64,000 nt of DNA from Ensifer sesbaniae (GCF_013283665.1 NZ_JABEKU010000001.1:3045137-3109136), one strand, 5' to 3'; counted from the stretch's first letter, positions 1-9,788 are shown. Numbers and translations are program-made. Notes: generated by a model not told the origin, from the letters alone.

Positions 1-852
1 CGCGTAGACACCGGCCAGACCGAGCCGCGGGACGGCAAAGCGCCAGAGATGGACGGAGAGCGCTGCGGCAAGGCCGGTCAGCAGCCAGGCGAGAAACTCG
101 ATGCTGTGGCCGCCGCTGGGATCCCGCGCCATGGCGACAAGGAAGGTGGCGGTGATGACATAGCCGAAGCCGAACAGTGCATAGGTGAACGTCACCACCG
201 TGAGCGGTCGTGTCCAGGCAAGCGGCTTCTCGCGCACCGTGCCCCCACCGGACGAAGGAACGCCGGGCAGCAGCGCTGCGACAAAAATGGTCCCGACCAG
301 CCCAACGAGGGCACCGGTGAACCAATCGCCCATCGAAGTCGTCAAGTCAGCATGCCCCGCAAGCGGGTTTGCCCAGACGCAGAGCGAGGAAAATGCGATG
401 CCGAGGCCGACGCCGCCAAAGTGGACGGCGGACACATGCTCCGACCGCGCAAGCAGGCCATGGCCAAGCACGATGCCGGAGATGAAGATCATGGCAAAGG
501 CGCTGGCAAGGCCGGCTAGGAAGCGGATGAGCGCCAGCACGGCGACGGAGGACGAGAGCCCCATCGCCGCAAGCAGAGCTGTCGTGGCGATGAGCGCCGC
601 CAGCCCGATCCGCCGCTCATGCCCATGCGCCCAGCCATAGGCAGCGAGAATGGCACCGGCCAGATAGCCGACGAAGTTGGCCGAGGCGATGAGGCCGGCG
701 TCACCCGGTGAGAGGCCGAGATCGGCCATCATCGCCGGCAGGATCGGCGTGTAGGAGAAACGGCCAAAGCCCATGGCGACAGCCATGGCGATAGCGCCTG
801 CAGTGGCCGTGGCGGAGATGCTGGTCTGGAGCGGTCTGTCGAGCGTGGTCAT
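1..852 (-). CDS. MFS transporter, YbfB/YjiJ-like, cut by the window edge
   Basis: Major facilitator superfamily permease of the inner membrane; the substrate cannot be told. The frame is open from an ATG at 852 to the window edge (284 codons), so about the last quarter of a usual 390-400 residue protein is missing. The N-terminal stretch has the motif GFGRFSYTPILPAMM followed by a helix with NFVGYLAGA, typical of YbfB/YjiJ-type MFS proteins, and several further hydrophobic helices follow. The gene starts just beyond a palindromic repeat array that separates it from the aminopeptidase gene on the same strand, so it probably has its own promoter. The family is clear; the function is not. Confidence 0.8.
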   Translation of the reverse strand, partial: MTTLDRPLQTSISATATAGAIAMAVAMGFGRFSYTPILPAMMADLGLSPGDAGLIASANFVGYLAGAILAAYGWAHGHERRIGLAALIATTALLAAMGLSSSVAVLALIRFLAGLASAFAMIFISGIVLGHGLLARSEHVSAVHFGGVGLGIAFSSLCVWANPLAGHADLTTSMGDWFTGALVGLVGTIFVAALLPGVPSSGGGTVREKPLAWTRPLTVVTFTYALFGFGYVITATFLVAMARDPSGGHSIEFLAWLLTGLAAALSVHLWRFAVPRLGLAGVYA

Positions 853-976
853 GCCCTTTTATTGCACTGCAACAAGGGCCCTCACAAATGACAATAATTG
901 AAGGACCTATTGAAGAAATCGAACGATCGAACGACTTCAATGGGTTACAGGGACCGGCGCCCCCGAAACCTGCCCG

Positions 977-1177
977 CAACGCCGGACGGGAAACCGCACT
1001 TTTCCTGGCGTTGTCCTTGTAAGACGCAACGCCGGACGGAAAACCGCTTCGCACTTTTCCTGGCGTTGTCCTTGTAGACGCAACGCCGGACGGAAAACCG
1101 CTTCGCACTTTTCCTGGCGTTGCCCTTGTAAGACGCAACGCCGGACGGAAAACCGCTTCGCACTTTTCCTGGCGTTG
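977..1177. repeat. Four tandem RIME-like palindromes
   Basis: Four near-identical units begin at 977, 1027, 1081 and 1136. Each opens with CAACGCC and closes with GGCGTTG, so each can form a hairpin of about 42 nt; the inner part carries the GGAAAACCGC / ACTTTTCC words seen in rhizobial RIME elements. Spacers of about 12 nt separate the units. The array fills most of the 327-base gap between the map stop and the MFS start, and no gene was seen in that gap. Confidence 0.85.
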
Positions 1178-1179
1178 CT

Positions 1180-1929
1180 TTAGCCGGGCAGCGTCACCAC
1201 CAGCGGCCCGCCGCGCGTGACCACGACGGTGTGCTCGTATTGCACCGTCGGCGCACGCGGGTCGCTGTAGAGCGTCCAGTCGTCATTGCCGCCTTCGGCC
1301 CATTGCGCACCCATGGACAGGAAGGGCTCGACGGTGAAGACCATACCGTCGGTCATCCGGCGGCGCTCGCGCGGGTCCGGCCAGGTGGCGATCTCGGTCG
1401 GCTCTTCATGCAGCGAGCGGCCGATGCCGTGGCTGGCGAGATTGGTGACGAGCGAATAGCGGTTCTTGCGGGCGAAGTCGCCGATCGCGTTGCCGATGGC
1501 CGCCAGCGGCTGGTCGGGACGCACTTGTTTGAGGCCGACCCACATCGCCCGCTTGCCATCGCGGCAGAGCCTGTCGATGGCGACGCTGACCGGCGGCACC
1601 GGGAAGGAAGCGCCCGTGTCGGCGAAGATGCCATCCTTCTTGGCCGAGACGTCGATGTTGACGAGATCGCCCGCCTGGATCACCCGGCTGCCGGGAATGC
1701 CGTGGGCGATTTCCTCGTTAACGCTGATGCAGGTGGCGCCGGGGAAATTGTAGCAAAGCTCTGGCGCCGAGCGTGCGCCGGCCTCTTCCAGCACCTTGCG
1801 GCCGATCGCATCCAGTTCCGCCGTGGTGATGCCGGGCTCGAGCGCCTCGCCCATTGCCTGCAGCGCATTGGCGCAGATGCGGCCGATTTCCTTCAGCCGC
1901 AGCAGATCTTCTTCGTTGTTCAGGGTCAT
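1180..1929 (-). CDS. map: Type I methionine aminopeptidase
   Basis: Cytosolic metalloprotease that removes the N-terminal methionine from nascent proteins. The 249-residue protein has the usual bacterial MAP-1 length and all expected metal and substrate ligands: H76 (AHGIPG), D93 (NIDVSA), D104 (FADTGASF), H167 (SHGIGRSLHEEP), E201 (FTVEPF) and E232 (QYEHTVVV). The ATG at 1929 opens a protein that starts right at the conserved pitta-bread fold. Rhizobia commonly carry more than one map gene; being located among catabolic genes, this may be an accessory copy. That last point is inference. Confidence 0.93.
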   Translation of the reverse strand: MTLNNEEDLLRLKEIGRICANALQAMGEALEPGITTAELDAIGRKVLEEAGARSAPELCYNFPGATCISVNEEIAHGIPGSRVIQAGDLVNIDVSAKKDGIFADTGASFPVPPVSVAIDRLCRDGKRAMWVGLKQVRPDQPLAAIGNAIGDFARKNRYSLVTNLASHGIGRSLHEEPTEIATWPDPRERRRMTDGMVFTVEPFLSMGAQWAEGGNDDWTLYSDPRAPTVQYEHTVVVTRGGPLVVTLPG

Positions 1930-2030
1930 CCGTGTCTCGCTTTCGCGCCCACATGTAGCGTGTCGCCATACGTTACGCCAGCGCCGAACGGGACGGCCGG
2001 CAATCGAGTCCTGAAACCCCGCGTTGCAGG

Positions 2031-3086
2031 TCAGACGGCCGGCGCCGCCGCCTTCTCTTCCGCCATTGCCTGGCGCACCAGCGGTGCCACCTTGGTGCCG
2101 TAGAGTTCGATGCCGCGCATGATCTGGTCGTGCGGCATCGGTCCGATCGCCATCTGCAGCAGGAAGCGATCGTTGCGGAAGACTTTCCAGTTCTCGACGA
2201 TCTTCGCCGCCACCGTCTCCGGATCGCCGAGGAAGAGGTTGCCGCTCGGGCCGCGCGCTTGGTCGAAATGCGCCCGGTTCGTCGGTCCCCAGCCGCGCTC
2301 GCGGCCGATGCGGTTCATCACTTCCGCCTGCGGCCCGTAGAACTGGTCGGCAGCCAGATCGGTCGTGTCGGCGATGAAGCCGTGCACGTTGATGCTGGTC
2401 TTCAGTTTGGCCGGATCCTGGCCGGCGCGGCGCGCGGCCTCGCGGTAGAGGTCGAAGAGTGGCGCGAAACGGCGCGGTTCGCCGCCGATGATCGCAAGCG
2501 CTACCGGCAGGCCGAGCGCGCCGGCGCGCGCCACCGATTGCGGCGTGCCGCCAACGGCGATCCAGAGCGGCAACGGGTCCTGCAGCGGCCGCGGGTAGAC
2601 GCCGCGATCATGGATCGCCGGCCGCATCTCTCCCGACCACGTGACCTTCTCGCTGTCGCGCAGCGCGATCAGGAGATCGAGCTTCTCGGCAAAAAGCTGG
2701 TCGTAGTCGTCGAGCGACTGGCCGAAGAGTGGGAAGGATTCGATGAAGGACCCGCGCCCCGCCATGATCTCGGCGCGACCACTGGAGATCAGGTCCAGGG
2801 TCGAGAACTGCTGGAAGACGCGCACGGGATCGTCCGAACTCAGCACCGTGACGGCGCTGGTCAGCCGGATATTCCTCGTCTTGGCGGCGGCGGCAGCCAG
2901 AATGACAGATGGTACGGAGGCCGCATAATCAGGGCGATGATGTTCGCCGAGCCCGAAAACGTCGAGCCCGACCTGATCGGCGAGCTCGATTTCTTCGAGA
3001 AGGTTCTTGAGGCGGCGCTGCCCCTCTTTGCCCTTTTCTTCAGCAGTCGGATCGACATCCGCGAAAGTGTAAAGCCCGAGTTCCAT
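2031..3086 (-). CDS. LLM-class flavin-dependent oxidoreductase
   Basis: Bacterial-luciferase-like monooxygenase, 351 residues, expected to use reduced FMN; the substrate is unknown. The start [13 protein letters not shown] is the typical first beta-strand of the family; an in-frame ATG at 3182 would add 32 residues that fall in a palindromic repeat and is rejected. The motif [15 protein letters not shown] near residues 45-60 and the later [13 protein letters not shown] are hallmarks of this subfamily. It lies downstream of glpK on the same strand, but a strong hairpin lies between them. Confidence 0.88.
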   Translation of the reverse strand: MELGLYTFADVDPTAEEKGKEGQRRLKNLLEEIELADQVGLDVFGLGEHHRPDYAASVPSVILAAAAAKTRNIRLTSAVTVLSSDDPVRVFQQFSTLDLISSGRAEIMAGRGSFIESFPLFGQSLDDYDQLFAEKLDLLIALRDSEKVTWSGEMRPAIHDRGVYPRPLQDPLPLWIAVGGTPQSVARAGALGLPVALAIIGGEPRRFAPLFDLYREAARRAGQDPAKLKTSINVHGFIADTTDLAADQFYGPQAEVMNRIGRERGWGPTNRAHFDQARGPSGNLFLGDPETVAAKIVENWKVFRNDRFLLQMAIGPMPHDQIMRGIELYGTKVAPLVRQAMAEEKAAAPAV

Positions 3087-3143
3087 GATGCCCGTCCTGT
3101 TTCTGTTGTGACAACAGATAGTTGCCGCGCGCAGGAGCAGCAA

Positions 3144-3182
3144 ATGTTCATCCGGGAAACGCTGTGTTTCCCGGATGAACAT
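3144..3182. repeat. Perfect 17-bp inverted repeat between glpK and the LLM gene
   Basis: Two perfectly complementary 17-nt arms (first arm 3144-3160, second 3166-3182) flank a 5-nt loop. There is no T-run, so it is either a factor-dependent terminator or processing hairpin for the glpK transcript, or a mobile palindromic repeat. It spans the space between the glpK stop (3256) and the start of the next gene (3086). Confidence 0.8.
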
Positions 3183-3255
3183 GAATGGAGCCTGTGTCGG
3201 ATGATTGGCGGAAGAACCGGATGTTACGGCTGAAAACCGCGTCTCGCCCGCGCTG

Positions 3256-4743
3256 TTAGTTCAGCGTGCGCTTCACGGCGTTGCGCCATCCCCTAAGCTT
3301 GGCTTTGCGCGTCTTCTCGTCCATGGCCGGCTCAAAGCGACGGTCGCGCGCCCAGGACTGGGCGAACGCTTCCTGTTTCGGCCAGACGCCGGCGCGGCCG
3401 CCGGCGAGCCAGGCGACGCCGAGCGCGGTCGTTTCGAGGATGACGGGGCGATCGACCGGTGCGTCGAGCAGATCGGACAACCGCTGCATCGTCCAGTCGG
3501 ACGCAACCATGCCGCCATCGACGCGCAGCACCGTTTCCTTGCCGTTGCTGCGCCAGTCCTTGTGCATCGCCTCCAGCAGGTCGCGCGTCTGGTAGCAGAC
3601 GGCCTCGAGCGCAGCGCGGGCAAACTCGGCCGGGCCGGTGTTTCGGGTCATGCCGAAGATCGCACCGCGCGCATCCGGATCCCAGTGCGGCGCGCCGAGA
3701 CCGGTGAAGGCCGGGACCAGATAGACCTCCTGCGTCGGATCGGCGCTTTCAGCGAGCGTACCGGTATCGGGTGCGGCCTTGATGACCTTCAGACCGTCGC
3801 GCAGCCATTGCACGGCAGCACCGGCGACGAAGATCGAACCTTCCAGCGCATAGGTCGTCTCGCCGTCGAGCCGGTAGGCAATGGTGGTGAGCAGCCGGTT
3901 CTTCGAGCGCACCATGTCCTTGCCGGTGTTGAGCAGTGCGAAGCAACCGGTGCCATAGGTGGATTTCAGCATGCCCGGCTTGAAGCAGGCCTGGCCGATC
4001 GTCGCCGCCTGCTGGTCGCCGGCAACGCCGAGGATCGGAATAGCGGCGCCGAAGATCGCCGGATCGGTGACGCCGAAATCGGCAGCGCAGTCCTTGACCT
4101 CCGGCAGCATGGCGCGCGGCACTTCGAGGATCTTCAGCAGCTCGTCATCCCAGGCGTTCTCGGCGATATTGTAGAGAAGCGTGCGCGAAGCATTGGTGGC
4201 GTCGGTCGCGAAGGATTTGCCACCGGTCAGCCGCCAGATGAGGAAGGTGTCGATCGTGCCGAAGCAGAGCTCGCCCCTGGTCGCGCGCGCCTGCGCGCCC
4301 TCGACATTGGTCAGCAGCCAGTTGAGCTTGGTGCCGGAAAAATAGGGATCGAGCAACAGGCCGGTCTTCTTGGCGAAGGTCTTTTCAAGCCCCTGCTTCT
4401 TGAGCTTGTCGCAATAGGCGGCGGTGCGGCGGTCCTGCCAGACGATCGCATTGTGGATAGGGTTGCCGGTTTCGCGATCCCAGACGACGACGGTCTCGCG
4501 CTGGTTGGTGATGCCGATGCCCGAGAGGTCGCCAGCGGTTATACCTGCCTTGGCGATCGCTTCCTGGACCGTCGAAAGGACCGTCTGCCAGATTTCCTCG
4601 GGATCGTGCTCGACCCAGCCGGATTTCGGGAAGTGCTGCTTGAATTCCTTCTGCCCGGCACCGACGACCCGCTGCCGACCGTCGAAGATGATCGCACGGC
4701 TCGAGGTCGTACCCTGATCGATCGCGAGAATATATCCGCCCAT
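3256..4743 (-). CDS. glpK: Glycerol kinase
   Basis: Phosphorylates glycerol to sn-glycerol 3-phosphate with ATP in the cytosol. The 495-residue length is normal. The FGGY-family fold is shown by [16 protein letters not shown] at the N-terminus (phosphate 1 loop), [14 protein letters not shown] and IVWQDRRT in the glycerol-binding region, [11 protein letters not shown] and [15 protein letters not shown]. The ATG at 4743 ([11 protein letters not shown]) is preferred over one 8 codons upstream because the family begins there. It is divergent from bdhA across 260 bases that carry three phased A/C-rich repeats, possibly a GlpR site. Confidence 0.95.
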   Translation of the reverse strand: MGGYILAIDQGTTSSRAIIFDGRQRVVGAGQKEFKQHFPKSGWVEHDPEEIWQTVLSTVQEAIAKAGITAGDLSGIGITNQRETVVVWDRETGNPIHNAIVWQDRRTAAYCDKLKKQGLEKTFAKKTGLLLDPYFSGTKLNWLLTNVEGAQARATRGELCFGTIDTFLIWRLTGGKSFATDATNASRTLLYNIAENAWDDELLKILEVPRAMLPEVKDCAADFGVTDPAIFGAAIPILGVAGDQQAATIGQACFKPGMLKSTYGTGCFALLNTGKDMVRSKNRLLTTIAYRLDGETTYALEGSIFVAGAAVQWLRDGLKVIKAAPDTGTLAESADPTQEVYLVPAFTGLGAPHWDPDARGAIFGMTRNTGPAEFARAALEAVCYQTRDLLEAMHKDWRSNGKETVLRVDGGMVASDWTMQRLSDLLDAPVDRPVILETTALGVAWLAGGRAGVWPKQEAFAQSWARDRRFEPAMDEKTRKAKLRGWRNAVKRTLN

Positions 4744-4826
4744 ATGCCCCTCCCCGGCCGCACCCAAATGTATTCGTCGCCCTTCCTCAAGGGCGGGACG
4801 TCATTTCGAAAACTTCAATACGATGG

Positions 4827-4860
4827 CAAAACGAATGTCAAACGAAAACAAAACGCAAAC
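4827..4860. promoter_or_regulatory. Three phased CAAAACGAA-like repeats upstream of glpK
   Basis: Direct repeats CAAAACGAA (4827), CAAACGAAA (4839) and CAAAACGCA (4849) are spaced 12 and 10 nt apart, about one helical turn. Read on the glpK strand they are TTCGTTTTG / TTTCGTTTG, which resembles the TTTCG-rich sites of DeoR-family GlpR repressors. The position, 85-115 bases before the glpK start, fits an operator. The assignment is inference. Confidence 0.35.
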
Positions 4861-5003
4861 AATCCACTTCGCCAATCTTGCCACGAAGTCTGGGGGCCGA
4901 GGGCAAAAAACACAATTGTCAGCGCCGCGGTTTTACGCGTAGGCTGGCGCTGTTGCGCCGCAACAAAGGGCAGTCCGCGGCGCCGCAAAGGGAGAGAGCA
5001 GCA

Positions 5004-5780
5004 ATGACGAAAACAGCGGTCATCACCGGTTCTACGAGCGGCATCGGGCTTGCGATCGCCAAGGCCTTCGCCAAGGGCGGCGCCAACATCGTGTTGAACG
5101 GCTTCGGCAGCCCCGATGAAATCAGACAAGCGACCGACGACGTCGGCGCACTGACGAGCGGGACAGTCGTCTATCATGGCGCCGACATGACGAAGCCGGC
5201 CGAGATCGCCGATCTGATCGCGACGGCCGCCGAGCGCTTCGGCAGCGTCGATATCCTCGTCAACAATGCCGGCATTCAATATGTGGAGAAAGTCGAGGAT
5301 TTCCCGATCGAGCAATGGGACCGCATCATTGCGATCAACCTCTCCTCTTCCTTCCATACGATCCGCGCCGCCATTCCCGGCATGAAGGCGAAAGGCTGGG
5401 GCCGCATCATCAACATCGCCTCCGCCCATGGCCTCGTCGCCTCGCCGTTCAAGGCGGCCTATGTCGCGGCCAAGCACGGCGTCCTCGGCCTGACGAAGAC
5501 CGTGGCGCTCGAAGTCGCGGAAAACGGCATCACCGTAAATTCGATCTGCCCCGGCTACGTGCTGACGCCGCTCGTCGAAAAGCAGATCCCGGATCAGGCG
5601 CGCACCCGCGGCATCACCGAGCAGCAGGTGATCAACGACGTGATGCTGAAGGGCCAGCCGACCAAGAAGTTCATCACCGTCGAACAGGTCGCCTCCCTCG
5701 CCGTCTATCTCGCCGGCGACGACGCGGCCCAGATCACCGGCACCCATGTTTCCATGGACGGCGGCTGGACGGCGCAATAG
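5004..5780 (+). CDS. bdhA: D-3-hydroxybutyrate dehydrogenase
   Basis: NAD-dependent oxidation of D-3-hydroxybutyrate to acetoacetate, a step in polyhydroxybutyrate use. A 258-residue short-chain dehydrogenase: the nucleotide-binding TGSTSGIG lies near residue 8, NNAG near residue 90, and the catalytic Ser/Tyr/Lys set includes YVAAK; the C-terminal ITGTHVSMDGGW is typical. The ATG at 5004 follows GGGAGAGAGC as ribosome-binding site. The xdhA gene starts 81 bases downstream on the same strand. In S. meliloti bdhA is reported as the first gene of an operon with xdhA and xdhB, which matches this order. Confidence 0.93.
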   Translation: MTKTAVITGSTSGIGLAIAKAFAKGGANIVLNGFGSPDEIRQATDDVGALTSGTVVYHGADMTKPAEIADLIATAAERFGSVDILVNNAGIQYVEKVEDFPIEQWDRIIAINLSSSFHTIRAAIPGMKAKGWGRIINIASAHGLVASPFKAAYVAAKHGVLGLTKTVALEVAENGITVNSICPGYVLTPLVEKQIPDQARTRGITEQQVINDVMLKGQPTKKFITVEQVASLAVYLAGDDAAQITGTHVSMDGGWTAQ

Positions 5781-5861
5781 GCACGCCCCTGGAGCAGGCA
5801 AAAGTTTCTTCGGCCCTTTGCTTTTCTGCATAACCACCTAAAATCAAAGTGATTTCAGGTA

Positions 5862-7361
5862 ATGCAGCCGCAGGGAATGAATGGCATGGCCCAGTCGAAT
5901 GGAACGATCAGCTTCATCCTCAACGACCGCGAGGTCTCGCTTTCGGATATCGCGCCGACCACGACCCTGCTCGACTATTTGCGGCTCGAGCGCCGGCTGA
6001 CCGGCACCAAGGAAGGCTGCGCCGAGGGTGACTGCGGCGCCTGCACCGTGCTGGTCGGGCGGCTCGCGGGCGATGCGCTCGTCTATGAAAGCGTCAACGC
6101 CTGCATCCGCTTCCTCGGCTCGCTGCAGGCGACGCATGTGGTCACGGTCGAGCATCTCGCCGGCAAGGACGGCACGCTGCATCCGGTGCAGCAGGCGATG
6201 GTCGATTTCCACGGCTCGCAATGCGGCTTCTGCACGCCCGGCTTCGTCATGTCGCTCTATGGCCTCTGGCTTGCGAACGACGACCCGAGCCGTTCCGATA
6301 TCGAAAAGACGCTGCAAGGCAATCTCTGTCGCTGCACTGGCTACGAGCCGATCGTGCGCGCCGCGGAAGCGGCCGCGAAGGCGCGGCCCTCCGCCGTCTT
6401 CGATCCGATCACCAGGGAGCGCGAAGCAGTCACCGCGAGGCTCAAGGCGCTGATACCCGCCGAAACCATCACCATTCGCCAGGGCGAAAACTGTCTGATC
6501 GTGCCGGCGGACAGCGACGGCCTGGCCGCCGCACTCGCCGACAATCCGGGGGCAACGGTCGCTGCCGGCTGCACCGATGTCGGCCTCTGGGTGACCAAGC
6601 AGATGCGGCCGATCAACCCGGTCATCTTCATCAATGGCATCGCCGAACTGCAGCGCATCGAAGAGACCGAAGCCGGCCTGACGATCGGTGCCGGCGTCAC
6701 CTATACCGCCGCCTTTTCGGCCCTCGCCAAGATCCATCCCGGCTTCGGCCCGTTGATCAACCGGATCGGCGGCGAGCAGGTGCGCAACATGGGCACGATC
6801 GGCGGCAACATCGCCAACGGCTCGCCGATCGGCGACAGCCCGCCGCCCTTGATCGTGCTCGATGCCACCGTGACGCTGCGCTCGACCAAGGGCCGGCGCA
6901 CGCTGCCGCTCGAATTCTTCTTCATCGCCTATGGCAAGCAGGATCGCCAACCGGGCGAATTCGTCGAAAGCATTTTCGTGCCGCGCTTGCCGGCCGGGGA
7001 TCTCTTTGCCGCCTACAAGGTCTCCAAGCGCCGGGACGAGGACATCTCCGCCCTGCTCGGCGCCTTCCGCCTATCGGTGGAAGATGGCGTTGTCCGCTCT
7101 GCCCGTGTCGCCTTCGGCGGCATGGCCGCCACGCCGAAGCGCGCCACGACCGTGGAATCGGCGCTGATCGGCAAGCCATGGACCGAGGAAACGATCCATG
7201 CGGCACAGCCGGCCTTCGAGACCGACTACCAGCCGCTCACCGACTGGCGTGCCACCAGCGACTATCGCATGCTGGCGGCGAAGAACCTGTTGATGCGCTT
7301 CTTCCTGGAAAGCGGCGGCGAGCCTGCGCAACTGGTGCGTTACGCCACGGGAGAGAGATAG
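5862..7361 (+). CDS. xdhA: Xanthine dehydrogenase small subunit (2Fe-2S and FAD)
   Basis: Electron-transfer subunit of the molybdenum hydroxylase that oxidises hypoxanthine and xanthine to urate. Domain order: plant-type ferredoxin with cysteines in GCAEGDCGACTVLVG (near residue 50), a second [2Fe-2S] domain with CGFCTPGF and LCRCTGY (near 120-165), then an FAD domain with AGCTDVGLWV and NMGTIGGNIANGSPIGDS, and a CO-dehydrogenase flavoprotein C-terminal domain. At 499 codons it is full length. Starts at 5862, 5877 and 5886 are all possible; CAGGGA sits just ahead of the second and third. The gap to xdhB is 2 bases. Confidence 0.94.
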   Translation: MQPQGMNGMAQSNGTISFILNDREVSLSDIAPTTTLLDYLRLERRLTGTKEGCAEGDCGACTVLVGRLAGDALVYESVNACIRFLGSLQATHVVTVEHLAGKDGTLHPVQQAMVDFHGSQCGFCTPGFVMSLYGLWLANDDPSRSDIEKTLQGNLCRCTGYEPIVRAAEAAAKARPSAVFDPITREREAVTARLKALIPAETITIRQGENCLIVPADSDGLAAALADNPGATVAAGCTDVGLWVTKQMRPINPVIFINGIAELQRIEETEAGLTIGAGVTYTAAFSALAKIHPGFGPLINRIGGEQVRNMGTIGGNIANGSPIGDSPPPLIVLDATVTLRSTKGRRTLPLEFFFIAYGKQDRQPGEFVESIFVPRLPAGDLFAAYKVSKRRDEDISALLGAFRLSVEDGVVRSARVAFGGMAATPKRATTVESALIGKPWTEETIHAAQPAFETDYQPLTDWRATSDYRMLAAKNLLMRFFLESGGEPAQLVRYATGER

Positions 7362-7363
7362 CC

Positions 7364-9700
7364 ATGGACAAATCCACCTTCGAGGAACGCAAGGCGATCC
7401 GCGGCGAGATGCATGCGCCGCAGCGCCATGACAGCGCCCACAAGCATGTGGCCGGCACGGCCGATTATATCGACGATATGCCCGAACCGGCAGGCACTCT
7501 GCATGGCGCGCTCGGCATGACCGACCGGGCGCACGCGGAAATCATAGCCATGGACCTCTCGGCCGTCGTCGCCGTACCCGGCGTCGTCTTGGTGTTGACC
7601 GCCAAGGACATGCCGCATTCCAACGACATCAGCCCCAGCCACCGGCACGACGAGCCGGTGCTCGCCGATGGGCTGGTGCAGTTCCACGGTCAGCCGGCCT
7701 TTGCCGTGATTGCAGAGACCCGCGACATTGCCCGCCGGGCCGCGCGGCTGGCGAAGATCACCTACCGCGACCTGCCGCACGTCACCGACATTCTCGACGC
7801 TGTCGCCCATGGCGGCGACCTGGTGACGCAGCCGCTGATCCTGCAGCGCGGCGACGCCGAGGCGGAGTTGGAAAAGGCCCCACACCGGCTCAAAGGCAGC
7901 ATGCGGATCGGCGGCCAGGAGCATTTCTACCTCGAAGGCCATATCGCGCTCGCCATTCCCGGCGAGGACGACGAGGTTACCGTCTGGTCCTCGACCCAGC
8001 ATCCGAGCGAAATCCAGCACATGGTCTCGCACGTGCTCGGCGTGCCCTCGAACGCGGTGACGGTGAACGTGCGCCGCATGGGCGGCGGCTTCGGCGGCAA
8101 GGAAACACAAGGGAACCAGTTTGCAGTGCTTGCAGCCGTTGCGGCGAAGAAGCTCAAACGCGCCGTCAAGTTCCGCCCGGACCGCGACGAGGACATGACG
8201 GCAACCGGCAAGCGTCACGACTTCCTGGTCGACTATGACGTCGGCTACGACGACGAGGGCCGCATCCACGCCGTCCATGCCAATTATGCGGCGCGCTGCG
8301 GCTACTCGTCTGACCTCTCCGGACCGGTCACCGACCGGGCCCTGTTCCACGCGGACAGCTCCTATTTCTACCCGCATGTGAAGCTCACGTCGCAACCGCT
8401 GAAGACCAACACGGTGTCGAACACTGCCTATCGCGGCTTCGGTGGGCCGCAGGGCATGCTCGGCGGCGAGCGCATCATCGAAGAGATCGCCTATCAGCTC
8501 GGCAAGGACCCGCTCGAGATCCGCAAGCTGAACTTTTATGGCGAGAAGGGCTCCGGCCGCGACACCACTCCCTACCACCAGCAGGTCGAAGACAACATCA
8601 TCGCGCAGATCGTCGCCGAACTCGAGGAGAGTGCGGACTATCAGGCGCGCCGCCGGGCAATCCTCGACTTCAACCGGACGAGCCGCGTCATCCGCAAGGG
8701 CATTGCGTTGACGCCGGTGAAGTTCGGCATCTCCTTCACCATGACCGCCTTCAACCAAGCAGGCGCTCTGGTGCATATCTATCAGGACGGTTCGATCCAC
8801 CTGAACCATGGCGGCACCGAGATGGGCCAGGGCCTCTACATCAAGGTGGCGCAGGTGATCGCCGACAGTTTCCAGGTCGATCTCGATCGCGTCCGCATCA
8901 CCGCGACGACAACGGGCAAGGTGCCGAATACGTCGGCGACCGCCGCTTCCTCCGGCTCCGACCTCAACGGCATGGCCGCCTTCGACGCCGCACGCCAGAT
9001 CAAGGAGCGGCTGATGAGCTTCGCCTGCGAGCGCTGGCAGACGACGCCGGACAATGTCAGCTTCGTGGCCAACCACGTGAAGATCGGCGAGGAGCTGGTG
9101 CCCTTCCCCGATTTCATCAAGCAGGCCTATATGGGCCGCATCCAGCTTTCGGCCGCCGGCTACTACAAGACGCCGAAGATCCATTGGGATCGCGCCACCG
9201 GCCGCGGCACGCCCTTCTACTATTTCGCCTATGGCGCCGCGGTTTCGGAGGTCTCGATCGACACGCTGACCGGCGAGTACATGGTCGATCGCGTCGACGT
9301 GCTGCACGATGTCGGCCGCTCGCTCAACCCGGCGATCGATCTCGGCCAGATCGAGGGCGGTTTCGTGCAGGGTATGGGCTGGCTGACGACGGAAGAACTG
9401 TGGTGGGACGACAAGGGTCGGCTGCGCACCCACGCCCCCTCCACCTACAAGATCCCGCTCGCTTCCGACCGGCCGAAGATCTTCAATGTCAGGCTTGCCG
9501 AATGGTCGAGCAACGTCGAGAAAACCATTGGTCGCTCCAAGGCGGTGGGCGAGCCGCCTTTCATGCTGCCAATCTCGGTACTGGAAGCCCTGTCGATGGC
9601 GGTGGCCAGTGTCGCGGATTACCGCGAATGCCCGCGGCTCGACGCGCCGGCAACACCGGAGCGTGTGCTGATGGCCGTCGAACGCCTTCGGCGCGCCTGA
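7364..9700 (+). CDS. xdhB: Xanthine dehydrogenase large subunit (molybdopterin)
   Basis: Catalytic subunit with the molybdopterin cofactor; pairs with XdhA directly upstream. The 778-residue length matches the family. Molybdopterin-contact loops are visible: GGGFGGKETQG, YRGFGGPQG, HGGTEMGQG and SSGSDLNG; the C-terminal VGEPPFMLPISV carries the catalytic glutamate. The start ATG follows GGGAGAGAGATAGCC, overlapping the end of xdhA closely enough for translational coupling. The sulfuration chaperone gene xdhC, often the third gene of this set, is not found here. Confidence 0.95.
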   Translation: MDKSTFEERKAIRGEMHAPQRHDSAHKHVAGTADYIDDMPEPAGTLHGALGMTDRAHAEIIAMDLSAVVAVPGVVLVLTAKDMPHSNDISPSHRHDEPVLADGLVQFHGQPAFAVIAETRDIARRAARLAKITYRDLPHVTDILDAVAHGGDLVTQPLILQRGDAEAELEKAPHRLKGSMRIGGQEHFYLEGHIALAIPGEDDEVTVWSSTQHPSEIQHMVSHVLGVPSNAVTVNVRRMGGGFGGKETQGNQFAVLAAVAAKKLKRAVKFRPDRDEDMTATGKRHDFLVDYDVGYDDEGRIHAVHANYAARCGYSSDLSGPVTDRALFHADSSYFYPHVKLTSQPLKTNTVSNTAYRGFGGPQGMLGGERIIEEIAYQLGKDPLEIRKLNFYGEKGSGRDTTPYHQQVEDNIIAQIVAELEESADYQARRRAILDFNRTSRVIRKGIALTPVKFGISFTMTAFNQAGALVHIYQDGSIHLNHGGTEMGQGLYIKVAQVIADSFQVDLDRVRITATTTGKVPNTSATAASSGSDLNGMAAFDAARQIKERLMSFACERWQTTPDNVSFVANHVKIGEELVPFPDFIKQAYMGRIQLSAAGYYKTPKIHWDRATGRGTPFYYFAYGAAVSEVSIDTLTGEYMVDRVDVLHDVGRSLNPAIDLGQIEGGFVQGMGWLTTEELWWDDKGRLRTHAPSTYKIPLASDRPKIFNVRLAEWSSNVEKTIGRSKAVGEPPFMLPISVLEALSMAVASVADYRECPRLDAPATPERVLMAVERLRRA

Positions 9701-9788
9701 CGGCCATCAATCCGGTGTTTCGGGCATCCCGCTTGCAAGTGGAATCGCCGGAAGCGGAAAGACGCTCTGGAAACAGAACGCACGGCCT

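Noticed and set aside
701-1163. Open frames running through the repeat array on the minus strand
   Set aside because: Their products are translated repeats joined to a shadow of the MFS gene.
977-1177. Possible CRISPR array
   Set aside because: The repeated units are palindromes with near-identical short spacers, no variable spacers and no cas genes; they are RIME-like repeats.
7340-9433. 697-codon open frame antisense to xdhB
   Set aside because: It is a GC-rich shadow: codon pattern and product are unlike any protein, while the plus strand encodes clear xanthine dehydrogenase.
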